Source of the DNA: Takakia lepidozioides
Lineage: Eukaryota > Streptophyta > Takakiopsida > Takakiales > Takakiaceae
DNA: 60,000 nucleotides
Assembly: GCA_030704615.1 (NCBI GenBank)
Contig: CM060733.1
Location: 47,184,001-47,244,000, forward strand
Reading direction: 5' to 3'
Part shown: positions 24,833-36,510 of the stretch, piece after piece
Layout: every line of letters starts with the position of its first letter
Numbering within the stretch: the first letter of the stretch is position 1
The notes under the pieces: generated by a model
Databases searched by the model: none
What the model was told of the DNA's origin: nothing
Seen by the model: only the letters and a program-made list of their open reading frames with translations
Translations under genes and position numbers: made by a program

Positions 24833-24949
24833 GATCATCTTTGAGAATATTTGACTGCGGTCACATCATTTGGGATCGCACAAGCTTCTGGGATTGCAAA
24901 AGCTTTCCCAAATGATGTAACAGCACTCAAATATTCTCAATGATGATCC
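24833..24949. repeat. Near-perfect long hairpin (inverted repeat, about 43-bp arms)
   Basis: The arm at 24833-24875 (GATCATCTTTGAGAATATTT...CATCATTTGGGA) is the reverse complement of 24906-24949 with about four mismatches, and the loop is about 30 bases. The transcript of either strand would fold into a stem long enough to be a small-RNA precursor. Alternatively this is a MITE whose two termini lie close together. I see no obvious target-site duplication. Confidence 0.7.
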
Positions 24950-24995
24950 GAGGTCCCAGAAGCTCAACATGAAGGCGGAGAGTCTCTAAAGAACT

Positions 24996-25460
24996 GCATT
25001 AGTAAATGTCGAATTCTCACTCGCAAGACGTTCAGTTGCATGGAAACACCTCTCGCCCGCCACATACCAATGGTGCAAAAGAGACCATGATTGTATGCCA
25101 GTAGGACCTCAATGCTTACTTACACCCAAAAAAAGCACCGCATGAGATATGAGGTGCAAGAAGGAAATGGTGAAATGTGTTCATCCTGGAGGCAACACAC
25201 CTACCTACGAGCTCTCAACTCAACCATGGAAGGAGTACAGTCCCTAACGAACGGCATTAGTGGATATCGATTTCTCACTCACAAATCGTGCCCGAAGTTC
25301 ATACAAATTAATCCCTAAAATCCTCTTGCTCGCCACATACTATTGATGCAAAAGAGGCCATGATTGCGTACCTGTAGGCCCTCAACGCTCACAAAAAGGC
25401 GAGCAAGTACAGGATGAGATCTGAGGTGGAAAAAGGCCCTCGTAAGAAGATTGTGAAACG
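24996..25460 (+). repeat. Diverged tandem duplication, period about 258 bp
   Basis: Unit 1 starts near 24996 (GCATTAGTAAATGTCGAATT) and unit 2 near 25254 (GCATTAGTGGATATCGATTT). Both then contain CTCGC(C)CGCCACATAC, GCAAAAGAG(A/G)CCATGATTG and AG(G)ACCTCAA(T/C)GCT blocks in the same order, at roughly 80-85% identity by eye. No coding sense is seen. The left hairpin at 24833-24949 lies immediately upstream. Confidence 0.65.
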
Positions 25461-25683
25461 TGCAGCTCTACAATCTCGGAGGCGGAATGCAGCAGCGCCA
25501 TGTCCACACAACGCCAAAACGCTTTCAGACATCCGACGTGGGACCCTCCTGCATCTAATATCTGCTTCCAGCGTGTGTGAGAGTGGAGCATCCCCGCAAG
25601 GCAACCTACCCCCTACCCACCCCCCTGCTGCCCCGCGAAGCAGAGCGAGAGTGACGATGCAATAACTATTGTTTTCTTTTTCT

Positions 25684-25815
25684 TTTAACTAATGTTGTTT
25701 GGGCACATCGCGGCCGTGCACTGGCCTCTGTGGGTTCGATTCCGGGCTGTATGTAATTGCTCTGTGCAAATCGATCACAATTTTGACGTTAAAGAAAAAA
25801 AGAAGAAAAGTAAAG
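25684..25815 (+). other. Possible SINE relic with a perfect Pol III B box
   Basis: GGTTCGATTCC at 25733-25743 is a consensus B box, and an A-rich tract (AAAGAAAAAAAGAAGAAAAG) ends the segment at about 25791-25811. No A box is visible at the right distance, so if this is a SINE it is 5'-truncated. A chance match is possible. Confidence 0.35.
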
Positions 25816-26317
25816 ACAGGAAGGAAAGAGACAAGCCTCGCACCGGGTGGAGTGGCGTGGCCGGTTGTAATGGAGGGCGGGCCCACGTTTTCCATGCGAA
25901 CTAGACGACGGGTGTGGGCAACGGAAAAGCCGGCCGGCCCCCGGGGCTGCAAGGCGTCAAGAACAGGGTTGCGGAAAGAGGGGGAGGGAGATGGAGGCTG
26001 TGCGAGGGTGGAGGAGAAGAAGGGGGGCAGGGCAGCACGATGCCTGCAGCTGCGGTTTGATTGTAGCTCTTCTTGGGATTGATCTTGTTGGTAGGATGCC
26101 GTGTCGCAAGCTGGGATGTGGTCGGGTGGCTTGACGTGTTGGTAATGGATGCATCTGGCAAAATTGCGTGGATCTGGAAGGTTGAGGTTTCTGGAAATTG
26201 AGACGGGAAAGGATTTGAAATTGGATTCCGGGACCCGGCATGAGGCCGGTGTGACTACGAGGAAACCAGATCGAGTGCTGTAAATGTGAAGGGAAGCGAG
26301 TGGGAAGCAGGTTCAGG

Positions 26318-29300
26318 ATGGAAATGGCCATGGCGGAGCCACCGCTGGCACAGACGGGGTCATCCGATCAGCAGCAGATAGCCAGTGCGAGCATTCTTCT
26401 AGAAATTGTGATGCTGGCCCTGGCCTTTGTGTTAGGCCATGTGCTGCGGCGACACAAAATATACTACATCAATGAAGCCAGCGCCTCCCTTCTGATTGGT
26501 ATTTCTCCCTCTCCCAATTGAAGTTCATGTGCCATTAACATTTGTGGTACCTCCGGCGTGTCAATTCTCTGCCTTGGCGAACCGGAGACCAGGAGTTGTC
26601 TCTGAAAACATTATGTAGATGCAAATAATGTTTTTGGTTGCATCTAATGAGTAACCAAAGGATGCACCGAGGTCACATTGAGGGAATCATGCGAAGCGAC
26701 AGTACGTACTTGAAATTGGGATACACCTCAGCTGAGTGACACTGAAGTGTCTCAGAAATCAATTTGCTTAAAGCTTCAACTTCGTCACGACACTACCCTT
26801 TTATCGATCGACTGTCGCTTGATGTGTCGGTAATCGCTCTGATCATATTGCGAGAGCAATAGATGGAGCAGTCGTTGATCAACTAAGACAGCTTGTGGTA
26901 GCGGCTTCTATGACAGTTGAAAGATCTTGTGGGCTGTTCATCAATGTAGCAATGGCATTGAAGAACTCGTAATAGATGCACAGTATATGCTCGGGCATTC
27001 AATCCCCCCAACCCGGCCATGGATCTCCTTTAAGTTTGTTTTGTGCATCTCATGGTATGCCAAGTATTCCAGATTTGGACCAAGAGAGTACCATTTTTCT
27101 GGGACTGTGACAGACTTTAAAGGACTACACCTACAACTCTTGGATCCTCTTTCATAGTGGGCCATTAATGATGATCACTCTCCAGACATCACGTGAGACC
27201 TAAATTGGTGAATTGATGGAATGTGTCTGCTTCTGTACCTGCAGGGCTTCTTGTTGGTGCGATTGCAAATATTTCAAACACTGAAACACGGTTCAGGTAT
27301 TGCCATTGGGCACTTCTTCTCCATGCAGTGTTTACTTGTAGCTCTACCTTTTCATTTCAAATATCATGAAGACAACAGACAAGATGGCTGCAAGATAGTA
27401 TTTGATGTGGCTTTTCATATGTGCACAAGCTCTGTCTCCTTCTCTAATTTAGGAGGGATGGTTTTGCAGGCAATGGTTCAACTTCCATGAGGAGTTTTTC
27501 TTTCTTTCTCTTCTCCACACCAATCATCTTATATCCTGATCACATTTGAGCAGCATTGGGTTGCGGCAATTTTGACTATTGTTCTTGTTCAATAGGTGGT
27601 TGTGTTTGATAGTTTTCAAGATCTACTTTTACACAATTTCCTCTTGAGTCCTTTTCAAGTGAGCAATGATTGTCTGATGCTCATTGGACTAACTTCTCTG
27701 TCAACAACATTTTCCCCCCTTCATTCCTGCTGTGTTGTGTCATGTGAATGTGGAACACGATATACTATGTTCCCTTGACATTCAATGCTTCACTGAATCC
27801 GGATTTAGTCTCCAACCGGTAAGCTTTTTTTCTATTAAGGACATGTAATATCTGTTGCGGTTGTCTTCCTTGCTACCAGACTGCTAAGAATGTTGTTTTC
27901 GATGCTAGTTGTTTTGCTGATAACATAATGAAAAAGTGTTTTCTCAGGCAGTCCGACCTACTTAGTTCTTTCTCCAACTTGTGACAAAGTCCTAAGATCT
28001 TGTGTCTTCCTTGTCAGAAACCTTTCTTTTCCAACTTCGGGGCAATCTGCACCTTCGCAATTTTGGGCACCTTCATCACCTCGATGGTCACAGGAATCCT
28101 AGTGTGCGTACCTACTCTTAATTGAAACGTTCTTGTTTGGACACTATATCTCTTTCATCAACTGGGGTCTTACCTGCAATATAGGGTCAGAACTTAACCT
28201 GATTTACTAGATCAGACCAGGGCGCTCCAGTCGCTGTCCAGCATTAGCAAGATTCTGCCGAGGATGATTTTGCAGTAGGAATCTCAATTGCCCGTTTTAG
28301 CAATATTTGGTAGGATCAATTCTTGACTTAGCTCAAGACCCCATTGACCTATGTTCTAGTGAATGTGTTTGTACTCAATTGACTTTTGTTCTTCTGACAT
28401 GGGATCTGGAATTGCAGGTATCTTGGTGGCTTGTTATTTCTTATGTACAGGTTGCCATTTCAAGAAAGCTTAATGTTTGGCTCGCTGATCTCTGCCACAG
28501 ATCCTGTGTCAGTACTTGCCATCTTCCAGGTACCTCCCTGGATCCCGCATTTGTGATTCTGCAACTGTCTGAGAGTGGCAAGAGTGATACGAGTGTAATT
28601 TGAATGAGCTGAGCTCAGAAAATTTAAATATTGAGAGGTTTCTTTTTTGTTTTACCAACTGTGGACAAATGCAGATCCAATGTATTGTGTTTGTAGTGGT
28701 TAATGCTGCGGGGTTTTCCATTCAACATAGTATCCTGTATCCGTGAGGTCAAGCTTACTTACGTACTGAAACGCTTGCAATGAGACATGCACAACTTATC
28801 ACTTAATTAAACCTGTACAATGTGCTTTCCCTGTTTCCCCACCCTTAAGGTGCCATTCACGTAAATGATTGAGATTAGCTACATTTTTCTTTTGGAGGAA
28901 AGCAGTTCTCAATCTTTTTGTTTCCCATTCTGTTTTACCCAGGAGCTTGGAACAGATACAAACCTGTATGCTCTGGTGTTTGGAGAGTCAGTCTTGAATG
29001 ATGCGGTAAAGATTTCGGCAACACTTCAATCCTCTTGTTTTACCTTGTCTCTGTTCCCCTATCACTCTTAATTCTCTCTCAAGGCGCCAAAGACAATATC
29101 CATTTTCGGATGCAATATCTGGGGTATTCTCATCAGAGAGCAACCCTCTTCAGGAACATCAAGAACATAGACCCTGCACCTCTGTTCACCTACTTTCAAA
29201 AATCTTGAGGCTGAGCCTAAAGCCCTGGCCCTGTTTGGGTCTAACTGTTGGGTAAACAGATCGATGCTTGTTTGAAGGGCTTTCTAGAGGAAATCTAGAC

Positions 29301-32300
29301 AGCCTCAACAAATTGTTTATATCACAGTAAAAGTCCCTCTACTGGGTTGAGCCCCTCACAAAGGTAGTGTCTTCTCCCTTTTGTTCCACCCAAAGTGGGC
29401 GCGGGGTCGATGGCCATAAGCCTCGGCAAACAATGTCTTATGAGTACATTATCTCTCACCCTCTGTTACTTGTATCTAGAAAGCATCTGATATTGAATGG
29501 AATATTTGTTAGAATTAAGTCAGTCAGCCTGATCTTTGCAAGGTGCCTCTTATTTAGCGATGGCATTGTCTCTGAATTCATCTCCAGGATACCTGGGGGT
29601 TATCTTGGATATGTAGATGAGATATTTCCTGACTTTTACCAACATATGGAAGAAGACCACGTTATTATGGCTAACAATGGCTGTGGGAATGGGTGGCTCT
29701 TCTTCAGGTGGCAATCTCTTTGTATAGGTGAGTATTGTCAAAATTCAATGTAGCTTAACTCGGTCTGTCTTTTGCCTGCATCACCAAGCAGGTGGTTGTC
29801 TGCAAAAAGGCTTGTACATGAGCTTGTGTGTAAATGTATGCCAGACACTTCTTCTTCACGGAGCTCTTGCACCAGCTATGGCTTTTGCTACAGTTGCCAA
29901 CACCGTTTAGCATTCTGTACTCCAAGTCAAGCTATTGAGTATTACTGAGTAGCAAAGTTGACGATTCACCTCAGTAGCTGTGTGCTGGACCTTCATCGCA
30001 GGCCCATTCAGCTGGCGCTGCATTCTGTCCCCTACCATTACTTTCCAAAATCCTCAGATTGTTGTTTGGTTATTTTGTACTTAAAAGTTGAAATCATTCA
30101 CTTACTGCAGGACCTTGATGTCGGTTCGACAGCATCCCTTGGCTGATCACAGCATCACAACTGCTGTATGGAGCTTCTTGGAAATTTTTGTGGGGTCACT
30201 CTCTTCAGGTTCTACTGCTAGCCTGACACATCCTAATTCTTCTGAGTGCTTTTCTAGACCAGAGTAACTTTTCTACAATCTTTATTTGTCCTTTGCCAGC
30301 AGTAGCTGTGTTTTTGTAGAATTTCAGTGGGTTTTCTAACTTGTACTTATTTTGTGTTTGTGCAGGAGTTGCTGTAGCACTAATTTGTGCACTGATATCC
30401 TTTCTGTTGATTTAGGGATTATGTCAAGATCCTCACAGAATTGTGCCTGGTAGCTGGGTTTGTCCATTTTAAACTTGGGTGAGAGGGAGAACTTTCAGAA
30501 TGTCTAAAACAACTAAGATAAAATGAGCACCTCATTTGTGAGACCCTACCTGAACCAAACTTTGGATTGTATTGGTAAGCATAAGTCTAAGGTGGCTTTT
30601 ACTATGACATTCCCCAAAGCTTGACATTGAAGATCTGCATTCAAGGAATTTACTTCCAGCATATCATTTAGGTCATCAGCGTGACAATTACAGGTCCCAT
30701 CTTGTAAAGTATTGGAATGCAGAGTAATGTTTTCTAGGTTCATCTGAAACCTCAGCTTGCAGAGCATCATGTTGCCAACAATGCAAAGGGAGTGAAGAGC
30801 ATTTGCTCTTCGTAGAGTACGCAGTGAAATAAGTTGCTATTGGGCATTTTGACGGTTCTTTGCATTTACTTCACTGTGCAGGTTGAGTTGTGGGGTTAGT
30901 ATAACATTGTAGATCATTAAACCCAAGGGATCCTTGACTCAGCACACCTCTTTAAGTATGCAGGACTGGCTGTTCACAAGTAAGTTCTTCCAATCCATCT
31001 GCACCATATCAACTCACATTACCAGCCGGAGTACACATCCTAGAAGTTAATTGAAATTCCACTATTGGAAGGTATGCATAGGTGAGTCAGGTTCTTGTGA
31101 CGAACTTCTCTGTAGATCATATATCTTGGGCTCAGTGACAGTAAGTGTGTTCTTGGTTGCAGTTTACAGAATCTGGAGTGCTGCCTCGTTGTTCTTTTTC
31201 CGTATTTCTCGTACGCATCCTGTGGCTGCCTCAATTTCCAATACCTCTTTTGCTGCTATATGTTACATGGTAGTAATGCCTTGCGTTTAACAAATTATAA
31301 TGGTTTCCTAAAGTTCCCTTCAAATTGGTAGGTGGTGTCTGTCCTTGATTCCTCTGGCTCATCAGTGTCAAGACATGCCACTGGCTTGGTTACTTCAACA
31401 ACATAGGGAGTTGTAGTAAGTCTTAAGTAGTGGTTACGTGAAGAAGGAATACAAGCTACACGATTTTCTTTTATAGCTGTACTTATCATTTGGCTCTTGG
31501 ACTGATCTTTTACCTGGTTGTTGCACAGGTACATGCTGGCAGAAGGACTAGGTCTATCAGGGATTGTTGCTATTCTTTTCTGTGGAATTGTAAGTGGCTG
31601 GTACTTAGCAGAGTCAATGTGGGAGAAAGTTGTTCAGCTCTTTCAACTTCAGGTTTCCCTATGAATTGGGGTCTGCTTTCATCGGTTTCTTCTGTGAGAT
31701 CCGTTTGTGGTTCTCCTTTCAGTTCCGGGGTGGTTTTTTGTTGTTGGCAGGGGAGGGTTGTGGGGCGGTTTCTATAACAAGATGGACCAGGGGTGCTCCA
31801 GAGATAAATAACCCCCAATCTCCTCCCTCCCTTTTCCCCTTCCTTTCCCTGGGTAGCTGCAGCACCCATGATGTCGCCTCTGGTAGTGGTGGGTGTTAAT
31901 TGTGCAAAAGATTTTGTTGTAGGTGATCCAACCTGTAGGGACAAATCTAACAGAGCTTAATCATTCTTTTGTTTTGTTTTACTTTGCAGCTAATGAAGCA
32001 TTATACGTTTCCAAATCTATCTGAAAGTGCTCAAGCATTTACTTCGGGTTTTTTCCAACTGATTTCGTCGTTGGCTGAAACTTTTGTGTACGTACATGCA
32101 TCTTTCTTCTGGACACTATAGACACTTAGTATTCAGCATTCAGGTATTAGGCATTTAGGGTCAATGTTGTGTGTCACAGCAAGTGCTCCAAGTTGGCTGG
32201 CATCCTCTGTTTTGCTGTTCTTGATATTAGTAGCTGCCAATATGGCTCTGGATCAACTTTCCGCAATGTCAGAAATACATTCTATCTCGACTGGAAGCAT

Positions 32301-35300
32301 GATTTGGAGTAGTGATGTTGTGGTGTGGATATTTTGCAGATTTCTTTACATGGGTATGGATATTGCAATCAAGCAGCACAGCTGGTCTCATGTTGGATTT
32401 ATCTTCTTCTCTATTGTATCCTCCTGAATGGATCTGTGGTGACTATGTAATGTACCCTGTACAAGAGGGTCTAGTTGTTACATCTCCTCATTCATGAACA
32501 AGAGGAGGTAAAACAGGTCAATGAGGTGTCATCTCTATCTTGACATCAACACAGCTAGTCTTCAGGCCTATAATTACTGGGCATGTAGGCACAATGAAGG
32601 GTATTTCTTACCAAATAGGTGACTGAGGTCCAGCGGTTCAATTTTGTTCAGGCCTGTCTCAAGTGTGCTGTTTAGACATTTTTCAAGAGGAGTGGCTTTG
32701 GAGTGTCTCTCCAGCACTAACAGTTCAGGACAGACTTGGGGTTGAAGTAGCTGATGGCTACACTGGCTCTGGGAAAGAAGGCAGGGCTCAAGGTGCACTA
32801 ATGTACTTTGAACTGTGAATTATCAATGAGAAGACATCCTTGACATGTGGATGATGTGCTCTTGAAAAGATATTCATTGTTATAGCAAGGTATGAGGCTC
32901 TATCCTACTCCTGAAGAATTTAAAGATTTGAAGAATTGAGATTGGAGGAGGATTGGAGTAGGAATTGATGTAGATTACTAGATTCTGAAGTAAGCCCCCT
33001 TGAGAGAAAGGTAGGTGTATATGTCTCTCAGTTAGGTGTTGTAGTTTCAGAACGGGAGGAGAGAGTAGATCAGCACTTCAACAGTTAATTAAGCCTTAAG
33101 AACATTTCATTTCGTCCACCAAGCATCTGAAGCATGAAACATTTACTGCTAGAAAGTTTCTTATGATCTTGCTTGAAGGACGGGTTGGAGATAATCAGGA
33201 TCGCCAGATCAGAGTATTAACACTTTCGTCTTTTCCTTCAAGCTCATGTCCTTTCCAATACAGGTTAAGGTTTACGATGCCTGTTAATGTCTGTCAGAGA
33301 CTAAGATTTGCATGGATGTGGGTATGTGTCTAAGGGCGGCAAATGTGTTCCCATGTGCCTACCTTGTCAACATGTTACGCCCTACATCTAGGCAAATACC
33401 AGTCAAGCATCAGAAAGCTCTTTGGTTTAGTGGTAAGCACATCCCATTGGCGCCGGAATTGCTAAACTAGACAGCAAATATATATTATTTCTCCCAATTA
33501 TATTGAGGTTTGCAGTTCCTGTTTAAGGATTAGTGAAATTGTGATATTTCAAAAACTTTGTTAAGAATTCTGTGATGTGTCAAAACAACAGTGAAAGTAG
33601 GCACATTCAATACTTCACTTCCATATTGATCCCGGTTTGTTACCTCAATTATTCATGTAGTAGTGTTTTATGGTCATGGGATAGGATCCTGAAGTGTTAT
33701 TGGCAGATACTCCCTTTTCATAGGTCTATGTGTTTTGCATCCTCTGTTTCAGGCAGGAATAATGCCATAGTAAAAGAATCAACAAAAGCTGGAAAGCTGT
33801 ACCAAGTTTGCAAGTCTCAACGTAGTCAATTGCTTTATATGTGTCGGTTCACTCAAAAGTTTTAATATGTGGAGTGCATTATCTAGGTCTGACAAGAGCT
33901 CAAACTAATAGTCTGTGATCTATAATGACTTCATTGCATCTGCATTGGGAAGACCAGCTCTGGATCTTCTCCTTTTAATGACGACAGTTCTTTTGTCCTG
34001 AACAGGCTTGCGAGGGGCAATGGCATTTGCCTTGGCGTTGCAGTCGGTGCACGATTTACCAGAGGGTGATGGGGAAACAATTTTCACTGCGACCACTGCA
34101 ATTGTTGTTCTGACGGTTAGACTTTGACTTCTTCAGATTTCGTATTTATTATCTACTTAGAGCAACTTCATTACTTCAATACAACATCTTTCTCTACTCC
34201 AAAGAAGACTCTCAGAACAAGCCGATGATGATCGTTGTTCCACATTTCACCAAAACCATGGATCTGTGTTTTCCCTCACCTGAGCCCATCTTTAGGACTG
34301 ACAGTGATTGACAGTCATTTTGCACCAAATCAGTGGAGACCCTAGAGAAAGACATTCAAAGAGAATGGAGAGAGTATGTGCACCAAAAATATCAACAGAC
34401 TGGAAAGTTTTTAGTTGTATTTTCCAAAACTGGATTTGTGCTCCGTTAAGTGGCAAACGTATGTAGTTTATCAAACGAATAGTGTTTGATGTGGGTACAA
34501 AGTTGGATGCACGTACCTCCACAGTGATCTAATTAGAGCTGTGATCTGGCTCTATGCTTATTGTTGGATGAATTAGTTCGTGCAGTATTTTAATAATGTG
34601 ACTGGATATTCATCGATTCAAATTGGACTGCAGGTAATTGCAATAGGTGGCTCCACGTCAACCATGCTGGAAAAGCTGGAGGTAGCAGGAGACACACATG
34701 GCAACATGAATGCGGATGTAGGTCATTCATTTTCAGCTTACATTTGTTCTTTTATCTTTGAGATGGGTACTCCAGACTAGTCTGCAGATAGGGCCTTTTG
34801 CAAAGCATTGCTGCTGAATCGAGTCTTGGGTTGAGTTTTGCGAATAGTTTCTTCAGTTCATAGTGTGAACTCTTGGAGAGGTTGGTGCTCTGTGGAGGCC
34901 AAAGCCAACTCTGTCTAGTGAATTCAAAATTACAGACCTAAGTGAGTGCCACTGCTGTTGCAGTGTACTTGACGATTGGATATAAGTTGGGAGGGCCATG
35001 TTGGTATGATATTTCTGTCTTTATCAGACAACAGACTCCTGGCAGGTGACAGCTAAAGTCTGGAGAGTCATTGCATATTTGAATGTGGAAAACATTCTTT
35101 GCATATAACCAAGATATCTTGTCATTCAATGGTCAGGTTTTAGCGGTTGCAATGTCTACCCTGTCACTTTGTTTGTGATGGCTGAATGTAATCTGAGGTG
35201 GTTCTTGTTTTCTTTGCAGAGCTCTGAGGATGAGATGGAATGCTTGACAGCTCCCTTTGCTGATGAGAATGGCAATCTGAGCCCTTCTGACAACCTGAAG

Positions 35301-36510
35301 ATGAAGCTTCAGGAGTTGCGGCGAAGGTGTGCAGCTTTATTTCTTCTTTTAGTGGAAGGGTTTTTTGACTGTACCTGTTTGTTTTAATATTCAGATATAC
35401 AAGTAGAGGGAAATGGTGTCATGTTCGGTCTCATGGTGATGTGTTGTGAGACGAGCCTGTCTTCACTCCCTGATGTTGGAAGGCAATGTGATGCATGTGT
35501 TTTGTTTCCCAATATGTGACCAAGCACATCCTCTGTTTGTACAAGCTGAATAGGTTGGAACTTCTTCACTTTATTCATTCTGTTATTTAATTTTCTGAAC
35601 AGACTCTTAGGTTGTCAAGAGACAGTCTTTGTTTTACGTTGGAATGCTTTCAAGTGAGTTGGATAACCTTTGGGGTGGACAGTACTTCATCCTTCACTGC
35701 GATTGACAAGAATTTCTTGAGACCGTTCTTTACCAAGGAAGATAGACGTCGAAATTCCAATGATGGTGATTTGCATGGTAAGCTAAACGCACTTTTGTGA
35801 AGGCTAGGAGAGCTTATCTTCTGCTCAGTCAGTGTGAAATTGTGTCCTTTCATGAACCCTCAGAGGGAACACAGTGGCGCACATTTGGGCTTCTGTAGTA
35901 ACCAATTGATCTACCTAATGACATGAAGATGACATTCTTAGCCCATAGGCTCATGTTAGCACAATGTAAGCAGCAACTCCCAGACCTAGTTTCACTGACA
36001 TATTGCCTTCACAGCACATTGTTTGACCTTACCTACGAGCCTATGCTAGGCACATGTAGCGCACAATGTTAGATCATCTCTGTACTACTTGATGGCATTG
36101 TGTCTGTTGACTCACTCTTTGCAAGTTGTGTTCGTGGCGTGTCTTGCGTTAATTCGGTGAAAGATGTAGAGTAGCCTGGATTGGTTTAAAGACGGCTTGT
36201 TTGGGCAGGAAAGGAAGCGGTAGACTCCGAGAGGGGCTCATCTCCAAGTAAACGAGGGCTGCCTGCACGACTACCAGCTGCACGACAGAGTAACGGCCTT
36301 CAGGCTCTAAAAGCTGCAACGGAGGATGGGTTGGTTGATGGGGCCAGGCCATGGCGGCAACCCTCTGCACATCTTGTACAAAATAGGACTAATGGTGGTG
36401 CATTGCAAGGCAGAGAGAACGATAGGCCCATCAGACAAAACTCTGTACCCAGCAGTCTGCAGCAGGATAACAAACAGCAGTCTTCTGGTTCACTTGCATG
36501 GACTGACTGA
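26318..36510 (+). CDS. NHX5: Endosomal Na+(K+)/H+ antiporter, NHX5/NHX6 class, about 22 exons
   Basis: Exons found with matching phases: 26318-26498, 27245-27296, 27470-(unclear), (unclear)-27818, 28018-28103, 28418-28529, 28943-29005, 29708-29727, 30111-30208, 30366-30386, 30943-30979, 31163-31210, 31529-31589, 31990-32087, 32340-32415, 33335-33432, 34006-34115, 34634-34717, 35220-35326, 35683-35777 and 36209-36510. Signatures: '[20 protein letters not shown]', '[11 protein letters not shown]', '[16 protein letters not shown]', '[14 protein letters not shown]', '[17 protein letters not shown]' (exchange core with the paired Asp), '[13 protein letters not shown]', '[14 protein letters not shown]', '[20 protein letters not shown]'. 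This class sits in Golgi/TGN/prevacuolar membranes and controls lumenal pH and vesicle traffic; ions and location are inferred from the class. Exons of 20 and 21 nt are notable. A short exon between 32415 and 33335 was not found, and exon 3 appears shifted by one base in the 'LLPPIIF' segment. The C-tail exon (36209-36510) is longer than usual. Confidence 0.85.

Noticed and set aside
33415-33432. TGGTTTAGTGGTAAGCAC, which looks like the A box of a tRNA-derived SINE
   Set aside because: It is the end of an NHX exon (HQKALWFSG) followed by the GTAAGC splice donor; reading frame and phase fit the neighbouring exons.
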